From Limnohabitans sp. JirII-31 (lineage in GTDB: Bacteria; Pseudomonadota; Gammaproteobacteria; Burkholderiales; Burkholderiaceae_C), in assembly GCF_002778315.1 (NCBI RefSeq), contig NZ_NESA01000002.1:242890-306889 (forward strand): 64,000 bases of DNA, read 5' to 3'. This document shows positions 56,101-64,000 of the stretch, one piece after another. A program made the position numbers and the translations under genes. Below the pieces are notes generated by a model. That model ran no database searches. It was not told the origin of the DNA and saw only the letters and a list, made by a program, of their open reading frames with translations. The number at the start of each line of letters is the position of its first letter. Positions within the stretch are counted from its first letter, which is position 1.

Positions 56101-57468
56101 GTGACGCAATCTGTGGATTTGGCATCAGGGCGCATCCAAAAAGCCCCTGAGAATTTTTTAAGCCGTGACGGCATACGCACGGTGTTGACCGAGAGTAAAA
56201 ACGGCCGTCGCAACTTCATTCGCAGTGCATTTGCTGCGGCTGCGGCAGGTGCGGTCACGCCACTGGCCCTGGCGCAAGGCAACCCGGTGCCCAGCGAGGG
56301 CGGGGACCCGAACATCTTGAACCTACCGGCACACAGCACAGGTTTGGGCCAAGGCGTGGCCACCGATGGCTATGGCAAGCCCTCGCAATTCGAAACCAAT
56401 GTGCAACGCCGCCAAAGCCCGGGCTTGACGCAAACCACCCAGGCCTCGGTGTCGTTCGCGCCCTTGCAATCGTTGTTTGGCATCGTCACGCCCAGTGGTC
56501 TGCATTTTGAGCGCCACCATCAGGGTTGGTGGGACATCGACCCCTCCAAGCACCGTTTCATGGTCAACGGCATGGTCAAGTCGGCCAAGGTGTTCACCAT
56601 GGACGAGATCATGCGTTTGCCCTCGGTCTCGCGTTTTCACTTCATTGAATGCGGTGCCAACACCGCGGTGGAGTGGGGCAATGTGGCGGTGCCCACCGTG
56701 CAATACACCCATGGCATGTTGTCGTGCAGCGAATTCACAGGGGTACCACTCATCACCTTGCTGGAGATCGCGGGTGCCGATTTGAAGAACGGCAAGTTTG
56801 TGTTGGCCGAAGGCGCAGATGGGTCATCCATGACGCGCACCATTCCCATGAGCCTCATCACCTCGGGCGAAGTGCTCGTGGCCTACGGCCAAAACGGCGA
56901 AATGTTGCGCCCCGAAAACGGCTACCCCTTGCGTTTGGTGGTGCCGGGTGTGCAGGGCGTGAGTTGGGTGAAGTACCTGCGCCGTGTGGAAGTGGGCGAC
57001 ATGCCGTATGTCGCCAAAGACGAGGCCGTGCATTACATGGACCTCATGCCCAATGGCCAGCACCGCCAGTACACCAACATCCAAGAATGCAAGAGCGTGG
57101 TGACCACCCCTTCCGGTGGTCAGGTGCTGCTCGACCAAGGCTTCTACAACATCACCGGCCTAGCCTGGTCGGGCCGCGGCAAGATTCAAAAAGTCGATGT
57201 CTCGGTGGACGGTGGGCGCAACTGGCGTACAGCCCGTTTGGAAACGCCGGTGCTCAGCAAAGCTCTCACGCGTTTCAACATCGACTGGGTGTGGGACGGT
57301 AAACCGGCCATCATCCAAAGCCGCGCCACCGACGAGACTGGTTTTGTGCAGCCCACCTACAAGCATTTGCGTGCGGCCCGTGGTACGCGCTCGATTTATC
57401 ACAACAACGCCATTCAATCGTGGTTGGTGCAAGAAAACGGCGAGGTGAAAAATGTCCAAGTTTCTTAA
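56101..57468 (+). CDS. soxC: Sulfane dehydrogenase molybdoprotein subunit SoxC
   Basis: A 455-residue sulfite-oxidase-fold enzyme that, with SoxD, oxidises the sulfane sulfur on SoxYZ. A Tat signal (NGRRNFIRSAFAAAAAGAVT) precedes the catalytic core; the Mo-binding Cys is in FHFIECGANTAVEW and the dimerisation domain follows (RGKIQKVDVSVDGGRNWRTA). GTG start at 56101 with AAGGA upstream. The 3' end overlaps soxD by 17 bases, so the two are translated together. Confidence 0.96.
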   Translation: MTQSVDLASGRIQKAPENFLSRDGIRTVLTESKNGRRNFIRSAFAAAAAGAVTPLALAQGNPVPSEGGDPNILNLPAHSTGLGQGVATDGYGKPSQFETNVQRRQSPGLTQTTQASVSFAPLQSLFGIVTPSGLHFERHHQGWWDIDPSKHRFMVNGMVKSAKVFTMDEIMRLPSVSRFHFIECGANTAVEWGNVAVPTVQYTHGMLSCSEFTGVPLITLLEIAGADLKNGKFVLAEGADGSSMTRTIPMSLITSGEVLVAYGQNGEMLRPENGYPLRLVVPGVQGVSWVKYLRRVEVGDMPYVAKDEAVHYMDLMPNGQHRQYTNIQECKSVVTTPSGGQVLLDQGFYNITGLAWSGRGKIQKVDVSVDGGRNWRTARLETPVLSKALTRFNIDWVWDGKPAIIQSRATDETGFVQPTYKHLRAARGTRSIYHNNAIQSWLVQENGEVKNVQVS

Positions 57469-58540
57469 AGCGATCGGACATACCGCCACTGCCGTCACCC
57501 TGCTGTGTGTGGCGGGTGTGGCTTCGGCGCAAAGCACCGCCTACCCGCATGTGGGACGCAATGCCACGCCCAAAGAAGTGGCCGCGTGGGACATCGATGT
57601 GCGCCCCGATTTCAAAGGCCTGCCCGCAGGTTCGGGTTCGGTTGAAAAAGGCCAAGACGTCTGGGAGGCCAAGTGCGCCCAATGCCACGGTGTGTTTGGC
57701 GAGTCCAACGAAGTGTTCAGCCCTCTGGTGGGTGGCACCACGGCCGAAGATGTCAAGACCGGCCATGTGGCCAACCTGATGCGCCCTGACTTTCCCGGTC
57801 GCACCACGATGATGAAAGTGGCCACGGTCTCGACCTTGTGGGACTACATCTACCGTGCCATGCCCTGGACCAGCCCCAAATCACTCAAACCCGACGAGGT
57901 GTATGCCGTCACGGCCTACTTGCTGAATCTGGCCTACGTGGTGCCCGACAACTTCACTTTGTCCAACACCAACATCGCGGATGTGCAGCAACGCATGCCC
58001 AACCGCAACGGCATGACCACGCAACATGCCTTGTGGCCCGGCCAAGAGTTCAGAGGCGCAACCAAGCCCGACACCGCCAACGTGGCCTGCATGAAAGACT
58101 GCATTCCCGAAGCCAAGGTGGCCTCCATGTTGCCCGACTATGCGCGCAATGCCCACGGCAATTTGGCCGATCAAAACCGCAGCATTGGCCAGCAAAAAGG
58201 GGCGGACACCTCACGCCCTGAGAGCAAGGCCATGACCAGTGCCAGCAGCCCGGCAGCGTCCAACTCGGCAGTCAAACCCGCGGCTAAAGTCGCAGATCCC
58301 GCACTCGCCTTGCTGCAAAAAAACAATTGCCTGGCTTGCCATGCACACGATCGCAAAGTGGTGGGACCGAGCTTGAATGACATTGCTAAAAAGCATTCAG
58401 GCAAGGTCGACTACTTGACGGCAAAAATCAAATCTGGCGGATCCGGCGTCTGGGGCAGCATTCCCATGCCTGCCCAATCAGCCCCCGATGGGGACATCAA
58501 GACCATCGCCAACTGGCTCGCAGCCGGTGCGGCAAAATAA
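57452..58540 (+). CDS. soxD: Sulfane dehydrogenase diheme cytochrome subunit SoxD
   Basis: A 362-residue diheme cytochrome c and partner of SoxC. After a signal peptide (AVTLLCVAGVASAQ) the first heme is WEAKCAQCHGVFGES and the second, in a class I cytochrome c-like C-terminal domain, NNCLACHAHDRKVVGP. A low-complexity Ser/Ala/Pro linker separates them. The start overlaps soxC. Confidence 0.96.
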   Translation: MSKFLKAIGHTATAVTLLCVAGVASAQSTAYPHVGRNATPKEVAAWDIDVRPDFKGLPAGSGSVEKGQDVWEAKCAQCHGVFGESNEVFSPLVGGTTAEDVKTGHVANLMRPDFPGRTTMMKVATVSTLWDYIYRAMPWTSPKSLKPDEVYAVTAYLLNLAYVVPDNFTLSNTNIADVQQRMPNRNGMTTQHALWPGQEFRGATKPDTANVACMKDCIPEAKVASMLPDYARNAHGNLADQNRSIGQQKGADTSRPESKAMTSASSPAASNSAVKPAAKVADPALALLQKNNCLACHAHDRKVVGPSLNDIAKKHSGKVDYLTAKIKSGGSGVWGSIPMPAQSAPDGDIKTIANWLAAGAAK

Positions 58541-58565
58541 ACCCAAACCTAATCAGGAGAAGTTC

Positions 58566-59021
58566 ATGCAAACTCGTCGCGAGACCCTCAAGCACAGCGC
58601 TGCTGTGGCTGGCCTCTTGGCCTCTACAGGCCTGTTCCCCCATTACGCACAAGCGTTTGAAAAAGCGGCCTTTGACGCCAAGTCGGTTGCCGAAGCTGTC
58701 AAAGCCATGGGTGGCGCAGCCCCCGTTGAGAGCAAAGACGTGACCATCACTGGTCCCGACATTGCCGAGAACGGTGCCGTGGTGCCCTTGGGCGTCAGCA
58801 CCTCGCTGCCCAATGTGAAGCGTGTCTTGTTGTTGGTCGAAAAAAACCCGTCCACGTTGGTGGCCATGTTCAACATGTCGCCTGACATTGAGCCCAGCTT
58901 CTCCACCCGCTCCAAGATGGGCCAATCCTCGGACGTCTACGCCGTGGCCATCACCAACGACGGCAAAGCCTTCTTTGCCAAGAAAGAAGTCAAAGTCACC
59001 CTCGGCGGCTGCGGCGGCTGA
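58566..59021 (+). CDS. soxY: Thiosulfate-oxidation carrier protein SoxY
   Basis: A 151-residue periplasmic carrier with Tat-type leader (TRRETLKHSAAVAGLLASTG) and the hallmark C-terminal swinging arm LGGCGG, whose Cys carries the sulfur substrate during the cycle. The ATG at 58566 follows AGGAG, and the longer frame to 58488 overlaps soxD. It works as a SoxYZ heterodimer. Confidence 0.97.
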   Translation: MQTRRETLKHSAAVAGLLASTGLFPHYAQAFEKAAFDAKSVAEAVKAMGGAAPVESKDVTITGPDIAENGAVVPLGVSTSLPNVKRVLLLVEKNPSTLVAMFNMSPDIEPSFSTRSKMGQSSDVYAVAITNDGKAFFAKKEVKVTLGGCGG

Positions 59022-59047
59022 TTCACACAGAATTTAGGAGAACACAC

Positions 59048-59359
59048 ATGGCAGATCCAATGCGCATTCGCGCCCAAGCATCCGGCGGCAACGCCACCAT
59101 CCGCGTGCTCATGAGCCACGAAATGGAATCCGGTCAACGCAAAGACGGCAATGGCAAAACCATTCCCGCCTGGCACATCCAAGACGTCAGCGCCAGCCTC
59201 AATGGCAAGCCTGTGATGACCGCCGAGTGGGGCCCCGCAGTGTCCAAGAATCCGTTCTTGCAGTTCACCATCAAAGGTGCCAAGGCCGGTGACAAAGTGG
59301 CCATCACCTGGAAAGACAACAAGGGCGATAGCCGCACCGACGAAGCCACCGTGTCTTGA
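59048..59359 (+). CDS. soxZ: Thiosulfate-oxidation carrier complex protein SoxZ
   Basis: A 103-residue immunoglobulin-like protein (MRIRAQASGGNATIRVLMSH, GKTIPAWHIQDVSASLNGKP, WKDNKGDSRTDEATVS) that binds SoxY. It has no signal peptide and is exported with SoxY. AGGAG lies seven bases upstream of the ATG. Confidence 0.97.
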   Translation: MADPMRIRAQASGGNATIRVLMSHEMESGQRKDGNGKTIPAWHIQDVSASLNGKPVMTAEWGPAVSKNPFLQFTIKGAKAGDKVAITWKDNKGDSRTDEATVS

Positions 59360-59390
59360 TACATCACACAACAACAACGAGGAGACAGCC

Positions 59391-60212
59391 ATGACCCACC
59401 CCTTCGGTGTGAACGGCAGCATCAAGTGGGCACTGGCGGCCAGTCTGCTGGTGTTGACAGGCTCTGCCATGGCACAAAAGTCATCGGCCGACAGCATTGC
59501 CGAGTACCGTGCCATGCTGCAAGACGGCAACCCCGCCGATTTGTTTGAAGCCAAAGGCGAAGATCTGTGGAAGCAAAAACGTGGCCCTAAAAACGCCTCG
59601 CTCGAACAATGCGATTTGGGCAAAGGCCCAGGCGTGGTCAAAGGCGCTTGGGTCGAGTTGCCACGCTACTTTGCCGACACCGGCCGGGTGCAAGACCTGG
59701 AGTCACGTTTGCTCACCTGCATGCAAACTTTGCAGGGCTTCAACGCCGAGACCATTGCCAAAACACCGTTTGGCAAAGACGAGCAAAACAACGTCACCGC
59801 CATCGCCACCTGGATTTCTGCCGAGTCCAAAGGCATGACGTTCAATCTGTCGCAAAGCCACGTCGAAGAACGCAAGATGTACGAAGTGGGCAAGCGCCTG
59901 TTCTTCATGCGCGGCGGTTCACACGACTTTGCCTGTGCCACCTGCCACTCGCAAGACGACAAGCGTATCCGTTTGCAAGATTTGCCCAACCTCACCAAAC
60001 AACCCGGTGCTGGCAATGGCTTTGGGGCTTGGCCCGCTTACCGTGTGTCCAACGGACAGATGTGGGGCATGCAGCTTCGTTTGAACGACTGCTACCGCCA
60101 GCAACGCTTTCCCTACCCCCTGTTTGGCAGCGAAGCCACCATTGCCCTGGGCGTCTTCATGGGCGTCAACGGCAAAGGCGGTGAAGCCACTGCACCTGCC
60201 ATCAAGCGATAA
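59391..60212 (+). CDS. soxA: Sulfur oxidation c-type cytochrome SoxA
   Basis: A 273-residue cytochrome with signal peptide ending SAMAQ. It has one heme motif, FACATCHSQDDK, and the conserved active-site Cys in RLNDCYRQQRFPYPLFGSEA that is the persulfide/heme-ligand residue of SoxA. The N-terminal region keeps two Cys (LEQCDLG and LLTCMQT) but no CxxCH, so this is the monoheme type of SoxA. With SoxX it couples thiosulfate to SoxY. Confidence 0.96.
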   Translation: MTHPFGVNGSIKWALAASLLVLTGSAMAQKSSADSIAEYRAMLQDGNPADLFEAKGEDLWKQKRGPKNASLEQCDLGKGPGVVKGAWVELPRYFADTGRVQDLESRLLTCMQTLQGFNAETIAKTPFGKDEQNNVTAIATWISAESKGMTFNLSQSHVEERKMYEVGKRLFFMRGGSHDFACATCHSQDDKRIRLQDLPNLTKQPGAGNGFGAWPAYRVSNGQMWGMQLRLNDCYRQQRFPYPLFGSEATIALGVFMGVNGKGGEATAPAIKR

Positions 60213-60221
60213 GGACACGTC

Positions 60222-60875
60222 ATGAACCGCACATACGCTCTCATCGGTGCCGCTGTGGCCACGGCCTTGCTCACCGCATGCACCACCTCCATGCCGACCA
60301 GCGCCGAGTTAGACAAACTCACGCAAGACATCATGGCCCGTTCCTTCCGCGCCGAAGGCCAAGCCAAACTCGATCGCTTGAGTCCTGACGAAGACAACCG
60401 CTTGTGCGCCGAGTCTGACCAGACGGGTGTGGCCTTGGACCCCAAGGTGGCCCAAGCCATTGAAGCGCGCAACTTGGCCACTATCCAGCCGCCCACGGAT
60501 GGCAAATTTTTGGGAGACTGGAAACAAGGCGAAGCCATTGCACAAAGTGGCGCTGGCAAAACTTGGACCGACAAAGAAGGCTCTGTGAATGGGGGCAATT
60601 GCTACAACTGCCACCAGATCAGCAAGGAAGAGTTGTCTTACGGCACCCTGGGCCCCAGCCTTTACAACTACGGCAAGATCCGTGGCGTGGTCAACCCGGG
60701 CAGTGCCGAGTCCAAACCCATTGTGGAATACACCTGGGGCAAATTGCAAAATGCACGCGCCTACAACGCTTGCTCCAACATGCCACGCTTTGGCCACAAA
60801 GGCATCTTGACCGAGGCGCAAATCAAACACGTCATGGCCTTGTTGCTCGACCCCGCGTCACCCATCAACAAGTAA
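60222..60875 (+). CDS. soxX: Sulfur oxidation c-type cytochrome SoxX
   Basis: A 217-residue lipoprotein-like protein (LLTACTTS lipobox) with heme motif GNCYNCHQISKEEL and a probable Met ligand in ACSNMPRFGHKG. It is longer than minimal SoxX through an N-terminal extension of about 90 residues. It pairs with SoxA, whose gene ends nine bases upstream. Confidence 0.95.
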   Translation: MNRTYALIGAAVATALLTACTTSMPTSAELDKLTQDIMARSFRAEGQAKLDRLSPDEDNRLCAESDQTGVALDPKVAQAIEARNLATIQPPTDGKFLGDWKQGEAIAQSGAGKTWTDKEGSVNGGNCYNCHQISKEELSYGTLGPSLYNYGKIRGVVNPGSAESKPIVEYTWGKLQNARAYNACSNMPRFGHKGILTEAQIKHVMALLLDPASPINK

Positions 60876-60885
60876 GCTTTGAGCA

Positions 60886-60919
60886 CCCGCAGCACGCGCA
60901 AATCGGCTGCGGGTTTTTT
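60886..60919 (+). terminator. Rho-independent terminator between soxX and soxB
   Basis: CCCGCAGC (60886-60893) pairs with GCTGCGGG (60906-60913) across a 12-base loop, followed by TTTTTT. A textbook terminator in the middle of the sox cluster, separating soxB from soxCDYZAX. Confidence 0.9.
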
Positions 60920-60928
60920 CTTGATTAT

Positions 60929-60945
60929 TTATAAGTAGTTGCTGA
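60929..60945. promoter_or_regulatory. TTATAAGTAGTTG element just before soxB
   Basis: TTATAAGTAGTTG resembles the soxC upstream element (TTATATT AGTAGTTG). It abuts the soxB start codon, where a Shine-Dalgarno sequence would be expected and none is seen, so it could overlap a promoter of a nearly leaderless transcript or a regulator site. Confidence 0.35.
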
Positions 60946-60946
60946 T

Positions 60947-62680
60947 ATGAACCTCACCAAACGCGAATTCATGCAGGTCTTGGGCGCTGGCAGCATGGCG
61001 GGCCTCAACATGCAGGCCTTTGCCCAAGCCGACGCAGGACGCGCGGCCGATGGCCTGTACAACATTCCTCAATTTGGCCAGGTTTCTTTTCTGCACATGA
61101 CCGACTGCCACGCGCAGCTCAAACCGATTTACTTTCGCGAGCCCAGTGTCAACTTAGGGGTGGGCAGCATGAAGGGGCAACTGCCGCATTTGGTGGGCGA
61201 ACATTTGCTCAAGACAGCGGGCGTGCGTCCCGGCAGTGCCGAGGCCTATGGCATGAGCTACCTCCACTTTGAAACCGCCGCACGTCGCTACGGCAAAGTG
61301 GGCGGCTTTGCCCATTTGGCCACCTTGGTCAAACGTCTCAAAGCCACGCGTCCTGGTGCGTTGCTGCTCGATGGGGGCGACACCTGGCAGGGCAGTGCCA
61401 CGTCGCTGTGGACAAAAGGCCAGGACATGGTCGACGCTTGCAAATTGCTGGGCGTGGACGTGATGACGGGCCACTGGGAATTCACCTACGGCATGGAACG
61501 CGTGCAAGAAATTGTCGAGAAAGACTTTGCGGGCAAGGTCGACTTTGTGGCGCAAAACATCAAGACCCAAGACTTTGGCGATCCGGTGTTCAAGCCCTAT
61601 GCGATGCGGGAAATGAATGGTGTGCCGTGCGCCATCATCGGCCAAGCCTTTCCCTACACCCCGATTGCCAACCCACGTTACATGGTGGCCGACTGGGCCT
61701 TTGGCATCCAAGACGAGAACATGCAAAAGATGGTCGACGAAGCCCGTGCCAAAGGTGCGCAGGTGGTGGTGGTGCTGTCGCACAACGGCATGGACGTGGA
61801 CTTGAAAATGGCCAGCCGCGTGAGCGGCATCGACGCCATTCTGGGTGGTCACACCCACGACGGCATGCCCGTGGCCACCTTGGTCGCCAACAAAGGCGGC
61901 AAGACCATCGTCACCAATGCGGGCTCGAATGGCAAGTTTTTGGGGGTCCTGGACTTGGAGGTCAAAAACAAACACGTCACCGACTTCCGCTACAAGCTGT
62001 TGCCCGTGTTTGCCAACATGCTGCCCGCCGACCCCGAGATGGACGCACTCATCACCCGCGTGCGTGCGCCTTATGAGGCCAAGCTCAACGAAAAATTGGC
62101 CATCACCGAAGGCACGCTGTACCGCCGTGGCAACTTCAACGGCACGGGCGACCAACTGTTGCTGGACGCCTTGATGGACGTGCAAGGTGCCGACATTGCG
62201 TTCTCACCGGGCTTTCGTTGGGGCACCTCGCTGTTGCCAGGCCAAGCCATCACGCGTGAATGGTTGATGGACATGACCGCCACCACCTACTCGTATGCCA
62301 CCGTGACCGAAATGACGGGCGAGACCTTGAAGACCATCTTGGAAGACGTGTGTGACAACCTCTTCAACCCTGACCCCTATTACCAGCAAGGTGGCGACAT
62401 GGTGCGCGTCGGCGGGCTGGAATATGTGTGCCGACCCACCGCAGGCATGGGCCAGCGCATTCACAACATGCGCCTCAAAGGCAAAGCCATTGAGGCCAAC
62501 AAAAAATACAAAGTGGCGGGCTGGGCCCCCGTGGCCGAAGAAGCCAAGAGCCAAAACCTGAAAATGGTTTGGGACGTGGCCGAGCAGTGGCTCAAAGCGC
62601 GTGGCGGCAAGGTGAGTCCACGCAAGCTCAACACACCCACCCTGGAAGGGGTGTTGCCCAATCCTGGGGTGGCGCTTTAA
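60947..62680 (+). CDS. soxB: Thiosulfohydrolase SoxB
   Basis: A 577-residue dimanganese enzyme that releases sulfate from SoxYZ-bound thiosulfonate. Ligand motifs of the calcineurin-like core: LHMTDCHAQLKP, LLDGGDTWQGSA, TGHWEFTYG, VLSHNGMD and LGGHTHDGMP; the 5'-nucleotidase C-terminal domain follows (GNFNGTGDQLLLDALMD). The leader TKREFMQVLGAGSMAGLN is Tat-like but has KR in place of RR. The start lacks a clear ribosome-binding site. A terminator lies 28 bases upstream. Confidence 0.95.
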   Translation: MNLTKREFMQVLGAGSMAGLNMQAFAQADAGRAADGLYNIPQFGQVSFLHMTDCHAQLKPIYFREPSVNLGVGSMKGQLPHLVGEHLLKTAGVRPGSAEAYGMSYLHFETAARRYGKVGGFAHLATLVKRLKATRPGALLLDGGDTWQGSATSLWTKGQDMVDACKLLGVDVMTGHWEFTYGMERVQEIVEKDFAGKVDFVAQNIKTQDFGDPVFKPYAMREMNGVPCAIIGQAFPYTPIANPRYMVADWAFGIQDENMQKMVDEARAKGAQVVVVLSHNGMDVDLKMASRVSGIDAILGGHTHDGMPVATLVANKGGKTIVTNAGSNGKFLGVLDLEVKNKHVTDFRYKLLPVFANMLPADPEMDALITRVRAPYEAKLNEKLAITEGTLYRRGNFNGTGDQLLLDALMDVQGADIAFSPGFRWGTSLLPGQAITREWLMDMTATTYSYATVTEMTGETLKTILEDVCDNLFNPDPYYQQGGDMVRVGGLEYVCRPTAGMGQRIHNMRLKGKAIEANKKYKVAGWAPVAEEAKSQNLKMVWDVAEQWLKARGGKVSPRKLNTPTLEGVLPNPGVAL

Positions 62681-62750
62681 GAGCGTGGCTACGGAGTATC
62701 AAGCGCCTGAAGTGAAGAATGCCAAGGCGTTCGTGGGCGTGCTGCTTTGT

Positions 62751-63503
62751 TTACAGCCGAACAGTTAGTACTTGATTGTCAACTTGTGCAATGTTTCCGG
62801 TGATCACTCTTTGCCCGAGTTTTTCATTGGTGCCGACAATCGATTTTCTAATAACAATCAATGAATTTCTAAACTCGATGGACTCTATCCATCCCTCTTT
62901 GATAAAAGAGGGAGTTTTACCTAGAGGGAAAAAAGTTCTTAAGTAGACGTCGATGCTAAGTTCACTGTTCCAGAACTGAACATTGATCACATCCACGATT
63001 TTTTTAAAAAAATTGTAGGCACTGAATTCATTCAGGATGCCCCCGCCCCAGTGACTCGAATAAAGGGTGTGCGTATCTTCTATGACGTAAATCCCACCAG
63101 GCTTTAATAAATCAAAGTACCTTATGAAGCTATTCAAAATGTCATTTGACTGGTGAGAGCCGTCATCAATTATCAGATCAAACTTATCGCAAATACTTTT
63201 TATACGATTCATGGTGCTTTGCTGATTGGCATCGCCAACGATGACGTGGACTCGTGGATCGTCGTACTGAAGTACGCTGCACCGTTGATCGATATCGCAG
63301 CCAATCAAGCATTGGGCATATGTGAAAAAAGTTTTCCAAGTTTCTAATGAGCCCCCGTTTTGAACGCCTATTTCTAATAAGCTTATTTTTTTTGTACGAT
63401 ATTTTTCAAAAAGCGCGTCGTAAACGGGCAGGTAAGACGCCCACTTATCGCTGACTTTTCCGGTTTTCTCTGCATGAATTTTTGCAATGGTGGAGGGGAT
63501 CAT
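62751..63503 (-). CDS. Class I SAM-dependent methyltransferase
   Basis: A 250-residue protein with a Rossmann-type SAM fold: motif I LLEIGVQNGGSLETWKTFFT, an acidic loop IGCDIDQR, motif II FDLIIDDGSHQSNDIL and LLKPGGIYVIEDTHTLY. This matches the sugar/macrolide O-methyltransferase (MycE-like) and cephalosporin-hydroxylase-related group rather than RNA methylases. The gene is clearly more AT-rich than its neighbours and stands beside an IS, which suggests horizontal transfer. The substrate is unknown. No partner glycosylation genes are visible. Confidence 0.8.
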   Translation of the reverse strand: MIPSTIAKIHAEKTGKVSDKWASYLPVYDALFEKYRTKKISLLEIGVQNGGSLETWKTFFTYAQCLIGCDIDQRCSVLQYDDPRVHVIVGDANQQSTMNRIKSICDKFDLIIDDGSHQSNDILNSFIRYFDLLKPGGIYVIEDTHTLYSSHWGGGILNEFSAYNFFKKIVDVINVQFWNSELSIDVYLRTFFPLGKTPSFIKEGWIESIEFRNSLIVIRKSIVGTNEKLGQRVITGNIAQVDNQVLTVRL

Positions 63504-63622
63504 CGTGCTGCCTTTTGATTGTTATTTTGATGGTAAATGTATAGCGTATACGGTAATCCCCCCGTAAAACCCTCGTTGTCTGAATTCCCCATTGCTGACA
63601 TCCAGCTCAATGGTTTGTTTAG

Positions 63623-63656
63623 TTTGGCACTAATGCTTGCACTAAGTACTGCCAAA
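63623..63656. promoter_or_regulatory. Inverted repeat in the katG leader
   Basis: TTTGGCA (63623-63629) and TGCCAAA (63650-63656) form an exact inverted repeat with a 20-base spacer, about 87 bases before the katG start. Possible regulator site; oxidative-stress control would fit katG but no OxyR consensus was matched. The rest of 63504-63742 shows no gene. Confidence 0.35.
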
Positions 63657-63742
63657 GGGGTAGTCTATGGAGCTGGGGGCCGTCTTCATTCAAGTTGTTG
63701 ATCGGTCCATGAGATCAGTCAAAACCTTATGAGGAATTCAGC

Positions 63743-63873
63743 ATGTCCAACGAAGCCAAGTGCCCATTCGTCGGAGGCGCACGCACGCACGCCGGGGCTG
63801 GTGCCCCGAGCAACGCCAACTGGTGGCCGCATCAGCTGAACTTGAAAATCTTGCACCAACACTCGGCACTGTC
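63743..63873 (+). pseudogene. katG: katG (catalase-peroxidase) 5' fragment disrupted by an IS
   Basis: Forty-three codons read [44 protein letters not shown], matching the start of catalase-peroxidase ([15 protein letters not shown]). The frame then runs into IS sequence at 63874. GAGGAATTC lies just upstream of the ATG. In this allele the enzyme cannot be made unless a copy is present elsewhere; the rest of katG should lie beyond the IS, outside the window. Confidence 0.88.
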
Positions 63874-64000
63874 TGGTCTTGACCCTGTAATCCAGTACCG
63901 TCGGTATATTCAAGTTACCGATTGTTTTTCCCTGAACACGGTCGGTGGCAAATATCCCAACGCACTGTGCGGGTGATAAGAATTGTAGTCATCGAACCAA
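63874..64000 (-). mobile_element. Second copy of the IS3-family element (3' end, inverted)
   Basis: The 127 bases up to the window edge are the reverse complement of 24672-24798 with only two differences by eye (in the orfB region). The order starts with TGGTCTTGACCC, so this end is the right terminal repeat and the element runs off the edge on the minus strand. It splits katG. The near identity implies recent transposition. Confidence 0.93.

Noticed and set aside
60921..60948. Sigma70-like promoter TTGATT-16-TGATAT before soxB
   Set aside because: The start of transcription would fall inside the coding region, which is incompatible with the chosen ATG.
61154..62185. 343-residue minus-strand ORF antisense to soxB
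   Set aside because: Composition-driven shadow; soxB is complete on the other strand.

Overview
The window looks like chromosome of a freshwater betaproteobacterium, most likely Comamonadaceae (Limnohabitans/Rhodoferax/Hydrogenophaga-like). The evidence is the run of conserved housekeeping blocks (dusB-fis-purH, yqgE-ruvX-pyrR-pyrB-pyrC'-plsC, thiD next to hemL), a Bug-type solute-binding protein, phenylacetate genes, a complete soxCDYZAX-B core, short spacings with many ATGA overlaps, and codon use strongly biased to G/C at third positions. No replication origin, rRNA or CRISPR array was seen.

Layout. 0-2.4 kb: accessory DNA with a superfamily-1-type helicase gene open to the left edge and a decayed IS30 remnant. 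2.4-8 kb: RelE-type toxin-antitoxin pair, FeS-BCP photolyase with a 54-residue DUF2256 partner, TerC, malic enzyme MaeB and a tRNA-Met. 8-13.5 kb: two tandem winged-helix paralogues, a Bug protein, an enoyl-CoA hydratase diverging from paaG-paaI-paaK across a TetR-like palindrome. 13.5-22.7 kb: M61 peptidase, DUF3429, DsbC, a UbiH-like monooxygenase, a MOSC protein, a DUF6502-DUF5666-CigR-like envelope operon with its own palindrome, and ychF.

22.7-27.6 kb is an accessory island: DUF3024, a truncated HTH antitoxin, a complete IS3-family (IS2 group) element with an A6G frameshift site, a nuclease-like plus DUF2075 helicase fusion, and VapBC. 27.6-32.8 kb: YqaA, dusB-fis-purH, a DEAD-box helicase and DUF6172. 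32.9-39.6 kb: one operon coding a branched-chain-type ABC importer (with fused permease and ATPase), a VOC extradiol-dioxygenase-like enzyme and an amidohydrolase, a likely uptake-and-cleavage route for an aromatic compound. 39.7-49.5 kb: hemL, thiD, rubredoxin, a PPOX flavoprotein, a second photolyase, and the pyrimidine/phospholipid block; the dihydroorotase homologue has lost its HxH metal motif.

49.5-62.7 kb is a sulfur-oxidation region: a cysteine-containing ArsR regulator with a Lys/Ala-rich tail, a degenerate nucleotidyltransferase pair, then two divergent arms. The minus arm holds a YeeE transporter, a small cytochrome c, a flavocytochrome-c sulfide-dehydrogenase-type flavoprotein and a DsrE protein. 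The plus arm holds an MBL hydrolase, a thioredoxin, a cytochrome, soxCDYZAX, a strong terminator, then soxB. Together these should import or receive reduced sulfur, load it on SoxYZ and oxidise it to sulfate with electrons passed to c-type cytochromes. 62.7-64 kb: an AT-rich methyltransferase gene, then katG cut after about 43 codons by a second, inverted, nearly identical copy of the IS seen at 23.5-24.8 kb.
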